A stretch of 64,000 bases of DNA from Streptomyces sp. DH12 (GCF_020873895.1 NZ_JAHWGT010000015.1:62001-126000), one strand, 5' to 3'; numbered from the stretch's first letter, positions 18,914-30,246 are shown. Notes: generated by a model not told the origin, from the sequence alone. Numbers and translations: made by a program.

Positions 18914-20098
18914 TCAAGCCCCCTTCGCGGCCTGGAAGAGCTCCGCCCGCGGGTCCTCACCCGCGGTCACCCGACGGTACGCCTCCAGGGCCTCGCGCGC
19001 CTCGGCGCTGAGCCCCTCGGGCACGGCGACCTCGACGGTCACCAGCAGATCGCCCCGCGTGCCGTCCTTGCGGACGGCGCCCTTGCCGCGGGCGCGCATG
19101 GTGCGGCCGTTGGGGGTGCCGGCCGGGATCTTCAGCGTGACCGGCGGCCCGCCGAGGGTCGGCACCCTGATCTCGCCGCCCAGTGCCGCCTCCGCGAAGG
19201 AGACGGGGACCGTGACGGTGAGGTTGTCGCCCTTGCGGCCGAAGACGGGGTGGCTGCCGACGTGCACGATCACGTACAGGTCGCCGGCCGGTCCGCCCCG
19301 CTCACCGGGGGCGCCCTTGCCGCGCAGCCGGATGCGCTGGCCGTCGGAGACGCCCGCCGGGATGCGCACCTGCATGGTGCGCGAGGACTTGGCGCGGCCG
19401 CTGCCGTGGCAGACGTCGCACGGGTCCTGGGCGATGAGCCCGCGGCCCTTGCAGTCCACGCACGGGTCGGTCAGCGAGAACGAGCCGCTGCCGCCGCGGG
19501 AGACCTGGCCGGTGCCGACGCAGGTCGGGCAGACGCGCGGGGTGCCGTTCTTGTCGCCGGTGCCGGAGCACGCCTGGCAGGGCTGCTGGCTGGACATGCG
19601 CAGCGGGACCGTGGCCCCGTCCACCGCCTCGGTGAAGCTGAGCGTCACCTCGGACTCGACGTCCTGGCCGCGGCGCGGCTGCGTCCGCGTGCCCGGGCCG
19701 GCGCCGCCGCCCCGGTTGAACAGGCCACCGAAGACGTCCCCGAGCCCGCCGCCGAAGCCGCCGGCGCCGCCCGGCTGGCCCTGGGCGCCCCCGAAGAGGT
19801 CACCCAGGTCGAAGTTGAACGTGCCGCCCGCGCCGCCGGGCCCGGGGCGGAAGCCGCCGTTGCCGAAGAGGGCGCGCGCCTCGTCGTACTCCTTGCGCTT
19901 CTTGGGGTCGCCGAGGACGTCGTTCGCCTCGGAGACCTCCTTGAAGCGCGCCTCGGCCGCCGCGTCGCCCTTGTTGGCGTCCGGGTGGAACTCCCGGGCG
20001 AGCTTGCGGTACGCCTTCTTGATCTCGGCCTCGGTGGCGTCCTTGGGGACGCCGAGGACCTTGTAGTAGTCCTTCTCGACGAAGTCCTTCGTGCTCAT
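18914..20098 (-). CDS. dnaJ: co-chaperone DnaJ
   Basis: A 394-aa Hsp40 that delivers clients to DnaK and stimulates its ATPase. The J domain with FHPD is at about residues 10-75, followed by a Gly/Phe-rich linker (about 78-145). Four zinc-finger repeats follow: CQACSGTG, CPTCVGTG, CVDCKGRG, CDVCHGSG. Two C-terminal beta domains (ITV-type client binding) end in a short tail. The start is the ATG at 20098. It is the third gene of the heat-shock operon, separated from grpE by 75 bp that contain a strong hairpin. Confidence 0.97.
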   Translation of the reverse strand: MSTKDFVEKDYYKVLGVPKDATEAEIKKAYRKLAREFHPDANKGDAAAEARFKEVSEANDVLGDPKKRKEYDEARALFGNGGFRPGPGGAGGTFNFDLGDLFGGAQGQPGGAGGFGGGLGDVFGGLFNRGGGAGPGTRTQPRRGQDVESEVTLSFTEAVDGATVPLRMSSQQPCQACSGTGDKNGTPRVCPTCVGTGQVSRGGSGSFSLTDPCVDCKGRGLIAQDPCDVCHGSGRAKSSRTMQVRIPAGVSDGQRIRLRGKGAPGERGGPAGDLYVIVHVGSHPVFGRKGDNLTVTVPVSFAEAALGGEIRVPTLGGPPVTLKIPAGTPNGRTMRARGKGAVRKDGTRGDLLVTVEVAVPEGLSAEAREALEAYRRVTAGEDPRAELFQAAKGA

Positions 20099-20130
20099 CG
20101 ACGTCCCTCCTCCCGGACGATCACTGCGCG

Positions 20131-20172
20131 AGCCGCCGGGCCGGCGGTCCGAAGACCGCCGGCCCGCCGGCT
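20131..20172 (-). terminator. hairpin between grpE and dnaJ (within the operon)
   Basis: A 19-bp stem with one mismatch (agccgccgggccggcggtc against gaccgccggcccgccggct) and a 4-nt loop. It begins directly after the grpE stop codon. It may cause partial termination or protect the dnaK-grpE mRNA 3' end. Confidence 0.65.
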
Positions 20173-20173
20173 C

Positions 20174-22773
<2,600 letters not shown>

Positions 22774-22949
22774 TTATCCCGCCCTTATGCGCAAGACGCC
22801 CCCGACACGCGACCCGGCGGGCCCGACCGGCACCCCTACCCAGCCTATTGTTCAGCACACCGGGACTATCCGGACAAAAGCCGCCAACAGGCAGCAACAC
22901 TCCCGATACGTACACCCCCTGAACGACCCGGAACGGTGAGGTGGCCGCC

Positions 22950-23453
22950 ATGCACTCCAAGCGCGTCCTGGACCTGCTCCTCGGCTCGGTCCTGCTGACC
23001 CTGGTCGCGCCCCTCCTGCTCGCCGCGGCGGCGGCCCGGGCGCTGGGGCGCCCCCCGGACGACCTCCTCGCACGCGAGACGGCCGTCGGCCTGCACGGCC
23101 GCCCCTTCACCCTGCGCACCCTGCCGGTGCGCCGGCTGCGCCTCGACGCGCTCTCCCGGCTGGTCCACGTCGTACGCGGCGAGATGTCCCTCGTCGGCCC
23201 CGCCCCGCTGCCCCCGGGCGCCCCCGGCGCCGACACCCCCTGGCGCCGCTCGGTACGCCCCGGACTGACCGGCCTGGCCCAGGTGCGGCGCGACTCGGCG
23301 CTGCCGTGGGACGAGCCGCTGATGCTCGACCAGCACTACGTGGAGCACCATGGGGTGGGGACGGACGTGGCACTGCTCCTGCGGACCCCGGTGACCCTGC
23401 TCGCCGGGCCGCGGCGGCGGGACCGGGGGGCGGCGCCGGTCAGGCTCACCTGA
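22950..23453 (+). CDS. short bacterial sugar (phosphoglycosyl) transferase
   Basis: A 167-aa monotopic phosphoglycosyltransferase of the type that starts polysaccharide or glycan synthesis on undecaprenyl phosphate. It has an N-terminal hydrophobic segment (VLDLLLGSVLLTLVAPLLLA), then RTLPVRRLRLDALSRLVHVVRGEMSLVGPAPL and RPGLTGLAQV. It is shorter than typical members, and the family motif MSLVGPRP reads MSLVGPAP, losing a conserved Arg. The start is the ATG at 22950 behind GGTGAGGTGG; a GTG lies 9 bp upstream. It is divergent from dnaK, with no glycan cluster nearby. Catalysis is uncertain. Confidence 0.75.
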   Translation: MHSKRVLDLLLGSVLLTLVAPLLLAAAAARALGRPPDDLLARETAVGLHGRPFTLRTLPVRRLRLDALSRLVHVVRGEMSLVGPAPLPPGAPGADTPWRRSVRPGLTGLAQVRRDSALPWDEPLMLDQHYVEHHGVGTDVALLLRTPVTLLAGPRRRDRGAAPVRLT

Positions 23454-23578
23454 GCGACGCAGATCACCGCGTGCGCGGCTACAGTGCGGCGGAATATCTG
23501 GGTACGCTCAGCACCGAACCCAATAAGTTACCGCTTAGTAGTACCGGATCCCCCACCTCGCAGGCCCGAGGAGCCCCC

Positions 23579-25882
23579 ATGCAACTCGCCGCGATCATTG
23601 TGTCGCTGACCCTGACCGTGGTCGGCGTTGCGCTCTTTGCCCGAGCGATCGCGCACATCTACCGGTTCGTGCGGCTCGGCCAGCCCGTGCCGGCGGGCCG
23701 CCGCACCGACGACTGGAAGGCCCGCACGGTCACCCTGGCCCGGGAGTTCCTCGGCCACACGCGGATGAACCGCTGGGGGATCGTCGGCTTCGCGCACTGG
23801 TTCGTCGCGGTCGGCTTCCTGACCCTGCCGCCGACGCTGGCGCAGGCGTACGGCCAGCTCTTCCAGGCGGACTGGACGCTGCCGGTCCTCGGCGGCTTCC
23901 TGCCGTTCGAGATGTACATCGAGGCCATCGGCCTGATGACCGTCCTCGGCATCGCCGTCCTCATGGTGATCCGGCTGCTGAGCCTGCCGTCCCGCGCCGG
24001 CCGCAAGTCGCGCTTCGCCGGTTCCAAGGCGTGGCAGGCGTACTTCGTCGAGTACGTCATCCTCACCATCGGCCTGGCCATCCTGGCCCTGCGCGGCCTG
24101 GAGGGCGCCCTCCACCACGTGGACTCCTACGAGGCGGCGTACTTCGTCTCGTACCCGCTGGTCCTGCTCTTCGACGGACTGTCCACGGGCACGCTCCAGA
24201 CCCTCGTCTACCTCGCCGCCATGGTGAAGATCAGCGTCTCCCTGATCTGGATGATCACGGTCTCGCTCAACACCAACATGGGCGTCGCCTGGCACCGCTT
24301 CCTCGGCTTCCCGAACATCTGGTTCAAGCGCAACGCCACCGGCGAGACCGCGCTGGGCGCCCTGCAGCCGATGACCTCCGGCGGCAAGGAGATCGACTTC
24401 GAGACGGTCTTCGACGACGAGGAGGGCGCCGAGGAGACCCACTTCGGCGTCAGCCAGGTCGAGCACTTCTCCTGGAAGGGCATCCTCGACTTCGCGACCT
24501 GCACCGAGTGCGGCCGCTGCCAGTCGCAGTGCCCCGCCTGGAACACGGGCAAGCCGCTCTCCCCCAAGCTCCTCATCATGTCGCTGCGCGACCACGCCCA
24601 CGCCAAGGCCCCGTACCTGCTGGCCGGCGGCGGCAAGGGCGCGGACGGCGAGGAGAAGGCGTCCGCCGAGGCCCTGAAGGACGTTCCGGCGTCCGCCCTG
24701 GCCGAGGCCGAGCGCCCCCTCATCGGCACCGCCGAGGAGAACGGCGTCATCGACCCGGACGTCCTGTGGTCCTGCACCACCTGCGGCGCCTGCGTCGAGC
24801 AGTGCCCGGTCGACATCGAGCACGTCGACCACATCGTCGACATGCGCCGCTACCAGGTCATGATCGAGTCGTCGTTCCCGTCCGAGGCGGGCACGATGCT
24901 CAAGAACCTGGAGAAGAAGGGCAACCCCTGGGGCCTGGCGAAGAAGCAGCGCGTCGAGTGGACCAAGGAGGTCGACTTCGAGGTCCCGATCGTCGGCAAG
25001 GACGTCGAGGACCTCTCCGAGGTCGACTACCTCTACTGGGTCGGCTGCGCCGGCGCCCTGGAGGACCGGGCGAAGAAGACCACCAAGGCCTTCGCCGAGC
25101 TGCTGCACATCGCGGGCGTCAAGTTCGCGATCATGGGCGGCGACGAGAAGTGCACCGGTGACTCCCCCCGCCGCCTCGGCAACGAGCCGCTGTTCCAGCA
25201 GCTCGGCCAGGAGAACGTCGCGATGCTGAACATGGCGTTCGGCGAGTCCCTCGATGAGGACGGGGGGGTGGACGAGTCGACGAGGAAGCCCAAGTCGGCC
25301 AAGAAGATCGTCGCGACCTGCCCGCACTGCTTCAACACGATCGCGAACGAGTACCCGCAGCTGGGCGGCGAGTTCGAGGTCATCCACCACACGCAGCTGC
25401 TCCAGCACCTCATCGACGAGGGCCGGCTCACCCCGGTCACCCCGGTCGACGGGCTCATCACCTACCACGACCCGTGCTACCTGGGCCGCCACAACAAGGT
25501 CTACACGCCGCCGCGCGAGATCATGTCGGCCGTCCCCGGCCTGCGCCAGCAGGAGATGCACCGCCACAAGGAGCGCGGCTTCTGCTGCGGCGCCGGCGGC
25601 GCGCGGATGTGGATGGAGGAGCGCATCGGCAAGCGCATCAACACCGAGCGCGTCGACGAGGCCCTCTCCCTCGACCCGGACATCGTCTCCACCGCCTGCC
25701 CGTTCTGCCTGGTCATGCTCACGGACTCGGTGAACGGCAAGAAGAACGACGGCAAGGCGAAGGAGAACCTCCAGGTCGTGGACGTCGCGCAGCTGCTGCT
25801 GGACTCCGTGAAGACCCCGGCCGCCCCCGAGGCGGACACACCGGAGCCGGACGCCTCGCAGGAGCCGCAGCCGGCGAAGTGA
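23579..25882 (+). CDS. membrane Fe-S oxidoreductase, EtfD-like (HdrD/CCG-type)
   Basis: A 767-aa protein. Transmembrane helices of a NarI/HdrE-like cytochrome part occupy about residues 1-250. Two 4Fe-4S motifs follow, CTECGRCQSQCP (about 305) and CTTCGACVEQCP (about 400), then two cysteine-rich CCG domains: MGGDEKCTGD with CPHCFNTI, and DPCYLGRHN with CCGAGGARMWMEE and ACPFC. The architecture matches M. tuberculosis Rv0338c (EtfD), which passes electrons from ETF to the quinone pool during fatty-acid oxidation; I infer the same role. The ATG at 23579 follows GAGGAG. It ends with a 19-bp hairpin. Confidence 0.88.
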   Translation: MQLAAIIVSLTLTVVGVALFARAIAHIYRFVRLGQPVPAGRRTDDWKARTVTLAREFLGHTRMNRWGIVGFAHWFVAVGFLTLPPTLAQAYGQLFQADWTLPVLGGFLPFEMYIEAIGLMTVLGIAVLMVIRLLSLPSRAGRKSRFAGSKAWQAYFVEYVILTIGLAILALRGLEGALHHVDSYEAAYFVSYPLVLLFDGLSTGTLQTLVYLAAMVKISVSLIWMITVSLNTNMGVAWHRFLGFPNIWFKRNATGETALGALQPMTSGGKEIDFETVFDDEEGAEETHFGVSQVEHFSWKGILDFATCTECGRCQSQCPAWNTGKPLSPKLLIMSLRDHAHAKAPYLLAGGGKGADGEEKASAEALKDVPASALAEAERPLIGTAEENGVIDPDVLWSCTTCGACVEQCPVDIEHVDHIVDMRRYQVMIESSFPSEAGTMLKNLEKKGNPWGLAKKQRVEWTKEVDFEVPIVGKDVEDLSEVDYLYWVGCAGALEDRAKKTTKAFAELLHIAGVKFAIMGGDEKCTGDSPRRLGNEPLFQQLGQENVAMLNMAFGESLDEDGGVDESTRKPKSAKKIVATCPHCFNTIANEYPQLGGEFEVIHHTQLLQHLIDEGRLTPVTPVDGLITYHDPCYLGRHNKVYTPPREIMSAVPGLRQQEMHRHKERGFCCGAGGARMWMEERIGKRINTERVDEALSLDPDIVSTACPFCLVMLTDSVNGKKNDGKAKENLQVVDVAQLLLDSVKTPAAPEADTPEPDASQEPQPAK

Positions 25883-25900
25883 CCGCCGCGCCACGCACCA

Positions 25901-25942
25901 CGGACGGCCGGGCCGCCCCCCACGGGGCGGCCCGGCCGTCCG
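25901..25942 (+). terminator. terminator after the EtfD-like gene
   Basis: A perfect 19-bp stem (cggacggccgggccgcccc / ggggcggcccggccgtccg) with a 4-nt loop, 18 bp after the stop codon. Confidence 0.85.
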
Positions 25943-26097
25943 CCTACCGCCCCGGCGAGTCCCCGGTACGCCCCGGCAATCCCACCCCCCCCACCCCCAC
26001 CTGACGCCCCCTAGGGGATGTCACAGGTCGGCAGCAAACGCCCTTCGGCGACGGGCCGTGTACGCCCGTACGCGCGGAAGCGGGTACGTTCGTTGAC

Positions 26098-27081
26098 GTG
26101 GCTGGATTCAGGATCGGACGCGGCCGGGACAACCGCACCCCGCACCAACGACCGCGGCAGGCGCCGCAGACGCGGCAGGGACCGCACGGCGGCGCGGCGG
26201 CGCCCCCTCCGTCGTACCCGTCCCCGTCGCCCTCCCCGCAGCAGCAGTGGTCGCAGGGCGGCCGCCCCTACGGCGGCCAGGGCGGGCACGGCGGACCGCA
26301 GGGCGGCACGGGGCAGGGCCGGCCGTACGGCGACCCCCGGGGCGGACCGCAGGGCGGTGAGCCGTACGGGGAGCCCGAGTACTTCGGCGACCCGTACCAG
26401 CAGCAGCACGCGCCGCAGCAGCCGTACGGCTCCCACCCGCACGCCGCGAACAACCCGGGCCACACCCAGGTGTTCAGCGTCGGCGAGGACCCCTACGGCC
26501 CGGCGGACACCTACCAGGCGGGCTCCGCCGCGCCCTCGGGCCCGCGGCTGCCGTGGAAGGCGCTGCTCAGCGGCATCGTGATGCGCCCCGGCCCGACGTT
26601 CTGGCAGATGCGCGACCACCCCGTGTGGCCGCCGGCGCTGATCGTGACGTTCCTGTACGGCCTGCTGGCCCTCTTCGGCTTCGACAAGGCCCGCGAGGAG
26701 GCGATCAGTGCGACGATCTCCACCGCGATCCCCTACGTCCTGCTGACCGGGGTCATGTTCGTGGTCGGCGGCCTCATCCTCGGCGCGGTCACCCACACCC
26801 TCGCCCGCCAGCTGGGCGGCAACGGCGCCTGGCAGCCGACCGTGGGCCTGTCGATGCTGATCATGGCGATGACGGACGCCCCGCGGCTGCTGTTCGCGCT
26901 CTTCCTCGGCGGCGAGAACTCGCTGGTCCAGGTCATCGGCTGGCTGTCGTGGCTGGCGGCGGGCGCGCTCTTCACGTCGATGGTGAGCAAGTCGCACGAC
27001 CTGCCCTGGCCGAAGGCGCTCGGCGCGTCGTCCATCCAGCTCGTGGCGCTGCTGTCCCTGATCAAGCTGGGCACGCTGTAG
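26098..27081 (+). CDS. YIP1 family membrane protein
   Basis: A 327-aa protein. Its first 150 residues are disordered and rich in Pro/Gly/Gln/Tyr, with repeats such as PYGG and GGPQGG. A five-helix Yip1-type membrane domain follows (PGPTFWQMRDHPVWPPALIVTFLYGLLALFGF, ISTAIPYVLLTGVMFVVGGLILGAVTH and others). The GTG start at 26098 has no clear ribosome site, but TACGTT lies 7 bp upstream, so a leaderless transcript is possible. Function in bacteria is unknown. It is convergent with the phosphoribosyltransferase, with a shared hairpin. Confidence 0.8.
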   Translation: MAGFRIGRGRDNRTPHQRPRQAPQTRQGPHGGAAAPPPSYPSPSPSPQQQWSQGGRPYGGQGGHGGPQGGTGQGRPYGDPRGGPQGGEPYGEPEYFGDPYQQQHAPQQPYGSHPHAANNPGHTQVFSVGEDPYGPADTYQAGSAAPSGPRLPWKALLSGIVMRPGPTFWQMRDHPVWPPALIVTFLYGLLALFGFDKAREEAISATISTAIPYVLLTGVMFVVGGLILGAVTHTLARQLGGNGAWQPTVGLSMLIMAMTDAPRLLFALFLGGENSLVQVIGWLSWLAAGALFTSMVSKSHDLPWPKALGASSIQLVALLSLIKLGTL

Positions 27082-27111
27082 GCGGACACCGCGGCGGCCG
27101 CGCCGCCGCAC

Positions 27112-27149
27112 GAACGGAAGAGGGCCCCTCACGGGGCCCTCTTCCGTTC
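27112..27149. terminator. bidirectional terminator
   Basis: A perfect 17-bp stem (gaacggaagagggcccc / ggggccctcttccgttc) with a 4-nt loop, between convergent genes. Confidence 0.88.
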
Positions 27150-27172
27150 ACCGACCGTCCGCCGACCGTCCC

Positions 27173-27670
27173 TCAGGCGTCGAGGACCTGACCGGACCGC
27201 CGCACGACGGGCTTCTCGACGCTCCACGGGAAGTTGATCCACTCGTCGGTGCGCTTCCAGACGTACTCGCACTTCACCAGCGAGTGCGACTTCTCGTAGA
27301 TCACGGCCGAGCGCACCTCGGCGACGTGCTCCAGGCAGAAGTCGTGCACGAGCTTCAGCGTCTTGCCGGTGTCGGCGACATCGTCGGCGATCAGGACCTT
27401 CTTGTTGCTGAAGTCGATCGCGTTCGGCACGGGCGCCAGCATGACCGGCATCTCCATCGTGGTGCCGACGCCGGTGTAGAACTCGACGTTCACCAGGTGG
27501 ATGTTCTTGCAGTCCAGGGCGTAGGCGAGCCCGCCCGCGACGAACACCCCGCCGCGCGCGATGGAGAGCACCACGTCGGGCTCGTACCCGTCGTCCGCGA
27601 CGGTCTGGGCGAGCTCGCGCACGGCGCGCCCGAATCCCTCGTAGGTCAGGTTCTCCCGTACACCGCTCAT
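27173..27670 (-). CDS. type I phosphoribosyltransferase
   Basis: A 165-aa PRTase. It has the N-terminal substrate region (YEGFGRAVRELAQTVADDGYEPDVVLSIARGG) and the PRPP-binding motif VLIADDVADTGKTL (about 92-105). The C-terminal EKSHSLVKCEYVWKRTDEWINFPW is typical of the xanthine/guanine/hypoxanthine-type salvage branch found in archaea and actinobacteria. The base preference cannot be read. The start is the ATG at 27670, 2 bp after the dcd stop, so it is cotranscribed with dcd and links purine salvage with pyrimidine deoxynucleotide supply. Confidence 0.87.
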   Translation of the reverse strand: MSGVRENLTYEGFGRAVRELAQTVADDGYEPDVVLSIARGGVFVAGGLAYALDCKNIHLVNVEFYTGVGTTMEMPVMLAPVPNAIDFSNKKVLIADDVADTGKTLKLVHDFCLEHVAEVRSAVIYEKSHSLVKCEYVWKRTDEWINFPWSVEKPVVRRSGQVLDA

Positions 27671-27672
27671 GC

Positions 27673-28248
27673 TCACACCTGCGTCCGATGGAAGTTCTGG
27701 AAGGACCGCGAGGCCGTGGGCCCGCGCTGCCCCTGGTACCTGGACCCGTACCGCTCGCTGCCGTACGGGAACTCCGCCGGCGAGCTGAGCCGGAACATGC
27801 ACAGCTGGCCGATCTTCATTCCCGGCCACAGCTTGATCGGCAGGGTCGCGAGGTTCGACAGTTCCAGGGTCACATGTCCGGAGAACCCCGGGTCGATGAA
27901 CCCGGCAGTCGAGTGCGTCACGAGCCCCAGCCGGCCCAGCGAGCTCTTCCCCTCCAGGCGGGAGGCGAGGTCGTCGGGGAGGGAGATGACCTCGTACGTC
28001 GAGGCCAGCACGAACTCCCCCGGGTGCAGGATGAACGCCTCGTCCCCCTCCGGCTCCACCAGCCGGGTGAGGTCGGCCTGCTCGACCGCCGGGTCGATGT
28101 GCGGGTGGCGGTGGTTCTCGAACACCCGGAAGTAGCGGTCGAGCCGCACGTCGATGCTCGAGGGCTGCACCATGGAATCGTCGTACGGGTCGATGCGCAC
28201 CCGACCGGCGTCGATCTCGGCCCGGATGTCCTTGTCTGAGAGAAGCAC
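27673..28248 (-). CDS. dcd: dCTP deaminase
   Basis: A 191-aa homotrimeric enzyme that deaminates dCTP to dUTP, or to dUMP if bifunctional, for dTTP synthesis. Key segments are [48 protein letters not shown] (active-site Glu lies in the following GHVTLELSN) and [15 protein letters not shown]. The start is the GTG at 28248, giving the standard 191-residue length; the longer frame upstream is not conserved. Confidence 0.95.
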   Translation of the reverse strand: MLLSDKDIRAEIDAGRVRIDPYDDSMVQPSSIDVRLDRYFRVFENHRHPHIDPAVEQADLTRLVEPEGDEAFILHPGEFVLASTYEVISLPDDLASRLEGKSSLGRLGLVTHSTAGFIDPGFSGHVTLELSNLATLPIKLWPGMKIGQLCMFRLSSPAEFPYGSERYGSRYQGQRGPTASRSFQNFHRTQV

Positions 28249-28396
28249 GCCCCGAGGATACGCAGAGCGCGCGGGCCCGCCCCAATCGGACGGACCCGCG
28301 CGCTCGCGCACGATCCCGAGGCGGCGCCGCCCGACCGATCGACCCACCCGGCCCCGAACCGCCACCCTCGGGCCATGCCCCTACCGGCCGCCGCCC

Positions 28397-28573
28397 CTAC
28401 CGCTGCGCGGCGAACCCCACCGGCACGGCGTGCCGCAACCGCGCGCACCGCGGACACCGGATGAGCCGCCCGGGCCCGATCCGCCCGGCGCCGAGGTTCT
28501 GCATCGGGAACGTCGCGGTACTGAACACATGCCCCTCGGCACAGCGGACGACGGTTCGCTCCATGGTGTCCAT
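28397..28573 (-). CDS. small zinc-ribbon protein
   Basis: A 58-aa protein with two metal-ligand pairs, CAEGH near the N-terminus and CPRC (about 40-43), which suggest a single zinc ribbon. The middle is STATFPMQNLGAGRIGPGRLIR. I recall near-identical small proteins in other Streptomyces, so it is probably a real conserved gene of unknown role. The start is the ATG at 28573 behind AAAGGG. Confidence 0.75.
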   Translation of the reverse strand: MDTMERTVVRCAEGHVFSTATFPMQNLGAGRIGPGRLIRCPRCARLRHAVPVGFAAQR

Positions 28574-28795
28574 CAGGCCCTTTCCCCAGACAAGCGGTGG
28601 ACGAGAAGGCCACATTAGGGGATCAACAGGACACCACTCCAGGCGGCACTCCGCCCCGCACCCTACGCCCCAACTCCCGCACCCCGACCGCCGGATAACC
28701 CCACCCCGCGACACGAAACCCCCGCGGCGCGATACACCGGAAGCCGGTCATGAGGTACAGTGAGCGACGATGCGGCACGGATCACCGGCCGCTGC

Positions 28796-28866
28796 GCGGG
28801 TGTAGTTTAATGGTAGAACATGAGCTTCCCAAGCTCAGAGCGCGGGTTCGATTCCCGTCACCCGCT
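28796..28866 (+). tRNA. tRNA-Gly (anticodon CCC)
   Basis: A 71-nt cloverleaf. Acceptor GCGGGTG pairs with CACCCGC and the discriminator is T. The D loop contains TAGTTTAATGGTAG. The anticodon stem TGAGC/GCTCA encloses loop TTCCCAA with anticodon CCC. The T arm is CGGGTTCGATTCCCG. CCA is not encoded. Confidence 0.97.
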
Positions 28867-28973
28867 CTTCAATGAAGGCCCTGGTCGACGACCGGGGCCT
28901 TTCGCGTGCCCGCCAGGACGCCGTTGCCGGACCCCGCGAGTCTGACTGGTGAGGCACGGAGCCCGGCCACCGT

Positions 28974-28989
28974 GCATACTCCAGTATGC
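28974..28989. promoter_or_regulatory. inverted repeat upstream of the VapB-like antitoxin
   Basis: gcatact-cc-agtatgc, a perfect 7-bp inverted repeat that ends 7 bp before the antitoxin ATG and overlaps a -10-like TATGCT. It is a likely autorepression operator, and the spacing suggests a leaderless message. Confidence 0.65.
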
Positions 28990-28996
28990 TTGCGGT

Positions 28997-29245
28997 ATGT
29001 CCTCGACGACTCGCATCACCGTCACTCTCCCCAGCGATCAGGTGGCGGAGCTCCGCAAGCTCACGGACAACGTCTCCGGCTATGTGGCGGAAGCCGTGGC
29101 CCGCCAGATCCGGCACCAGCTTCTGGGCGACGACCTTCGCCGTCACGGGGAAGAACACGGACGCTTCAGCGACGAAGAGCTCGCCGAAGCCCGCTCGAAG
29201 ATCTTTGGTGCCGCCGACTCCTCGAAGGACGCGGACGCCGCGTGA
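28997..29245 (+). CDS. ribbon-helix-helix antitoxin (VapB-like)
   Basis: An 82-aa protein. The N-terminus TTRITVTLPSDQVAELRKL plus a helix (VSGYVAEAVARQIRHQLL) is a ribbon-helix-helix DNA-binding fold. The acidic C-terminus (FSDEELAEARSKIFG) would wrap the toxin. The start is the ATG at 28997. Its stop overlaps the toxin GTG (GTGA at 29242-29245), the usual coupled layout. It lies 130 bp past tRNA-Gly on the same strand. It should repress its own operon through the palindrome at 28974-28989. Confidence 0.85.
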   Translation: MSSTTRITVTLPSDQVAELRKLTDNVSGYVAEAVARQIRHQLLGDDLRRHGEEHGRFSDEELAEARSKIFGAADSSKDADAA

Positions 29246-29643
29246 GCGAACGCATCGAGACCGTTGTCCTGGACTCGCAAGGACTCTCCGCCTGGATCGC
29301 GCAGGACCGCACGTTCCTCGCGATGTTGCAGGTGTTCCACGACATGGGGGCCGACTTCGTGGTCGGGGCGAACACCATCGTGGAAGTCAGCCACTCCCGG
29401 ACCAACATCCCCCGCCTGAACTGGGCCCTGTCGCGCATCAAGGTGGAACCGGTCACCGAGCAGGCGGCCAGGGCGGCGGCGGAACTCCTCAAAGGCGCCG
29501 GACTGCACGGGCACAAGTACGCCATCGACGCCACGGTCGCCGAGGTCGCGCTGCGCCAGCCGAAACCGGTCGCCCTGCTGACCTCGGACAGCGACGACAT
29601 GACCAAGCTCTGCGGCAACCAGGTGCGCGTCATTCGTCTGTGA
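29242..29643 (+). CDS. PIN-domain toxin (VapC-like RNase)
   Basis: A 133-aa PIN domain. The acidic set expected for a Mg-dependent RNase is intact: Asp11 (VVLDSQ), Glu48 (NTIVEVS), Asp96 (KYAIDATVA) and Asp116 (LTSDSDD). Such toxins cut tRNA or rRNA when the antitoxin is degraded. GTG start at 29242, overlapping the antitoxin stop. No target can be predicted. Confidence 0.87.
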   Translation: MSERIETVVLDSQGLSAWIAQDRTFLAMLQVFHDMGADFVVGANTIVEVSHSRTNIPRLNWALSRIKVEPVTEQAARAAAELLKGAGLHGHKYAIDATVAEVALRQPKPVALLTSDSDDMTKLCGNQVRVIRL

Positions 29644-29744
29644 GCCACCAGCCCGACAGGAGTGGCTGCTTCGCGGCCCGTTGTACTGCCATCACCTGTA
29701 CCCCGTCGCTGATGAGCGTCGGGCGCGCGGCGGAGAATGGTGAC

Positions 29745-30246
29745 ATGCCACTGGCGATCTGGGTCGATGACTGGCAGATGCAGTGCTGCGGAGAGAGCTT
29801 CTCGGTGGGGGGATGTCGCCCCCTGGACGTTGCTGGCGGTCGATTCGGAGGAGTACGTCGCCGTCGTGGGTGGCGAATGTGCCAGGGGGATCGATTTCCG
29901 TGAGGAGCACCACGGGCGGGAGCAGGCGCCGACCTGGTTGAGGGTGCTGGCGATCGTCGAGGTGCACTGCCGTTACGAGGTACCGCCGGGCGGCTCGGGC
30001 GACGGGTACCGCCCCGTACCCGGCACAACGGTGCTCGTTCCGGCTGCGCGGAGGCGACAGGTGGGCCAAGGCCCGACCGCGCGTCTGGGTCAGGGGCCCG
30101 CTGAGTCGCCGACGGCCAGGGTCGGGAGGGTGCGGCGGCGCATGGCGGTGGGATGCGTCGGGCGCCGGGAGGGGGTGGCCGGTGCGGCCGTCAGCCATGG
30201 CGGCTGCTGCTCCGGGTGCGGGCCCGGGTCCGGGTCGCCGTGGTGA
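29745..30246 (+). pseudogene. frameshifted DUF6578-like gene
   Basis: Reading from the ATG at 29745 gives IWVDDWQMQCCGESFSVG, then breaks. Removing one G from the G6 run at 29807-29812 restores FSVGDVAPWTLLAVDSEEYV and continues through RGIDFREEHHG and VHCRYEVPPG, the pattern I recall for DUF6578 proteins. Near 30040 a second shift of the same sense may occur, because the third frame reads RWAKARPRVWVRGPLSRRR while the current frame turns to low complexity. It is either a decayed gene or, for the first site, a homopolymer sequencing error. Function of the family is unknown. The tail overlaps the next minus-strand gene. Confidence 0.65.

Noticed and set aside
28796-28866. tRNA-Gly as a proven integration site with an attR
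   Set aside because: I noticed no second copy of the tRNA 3' end and no integrase, so no island boundaries are claimed.
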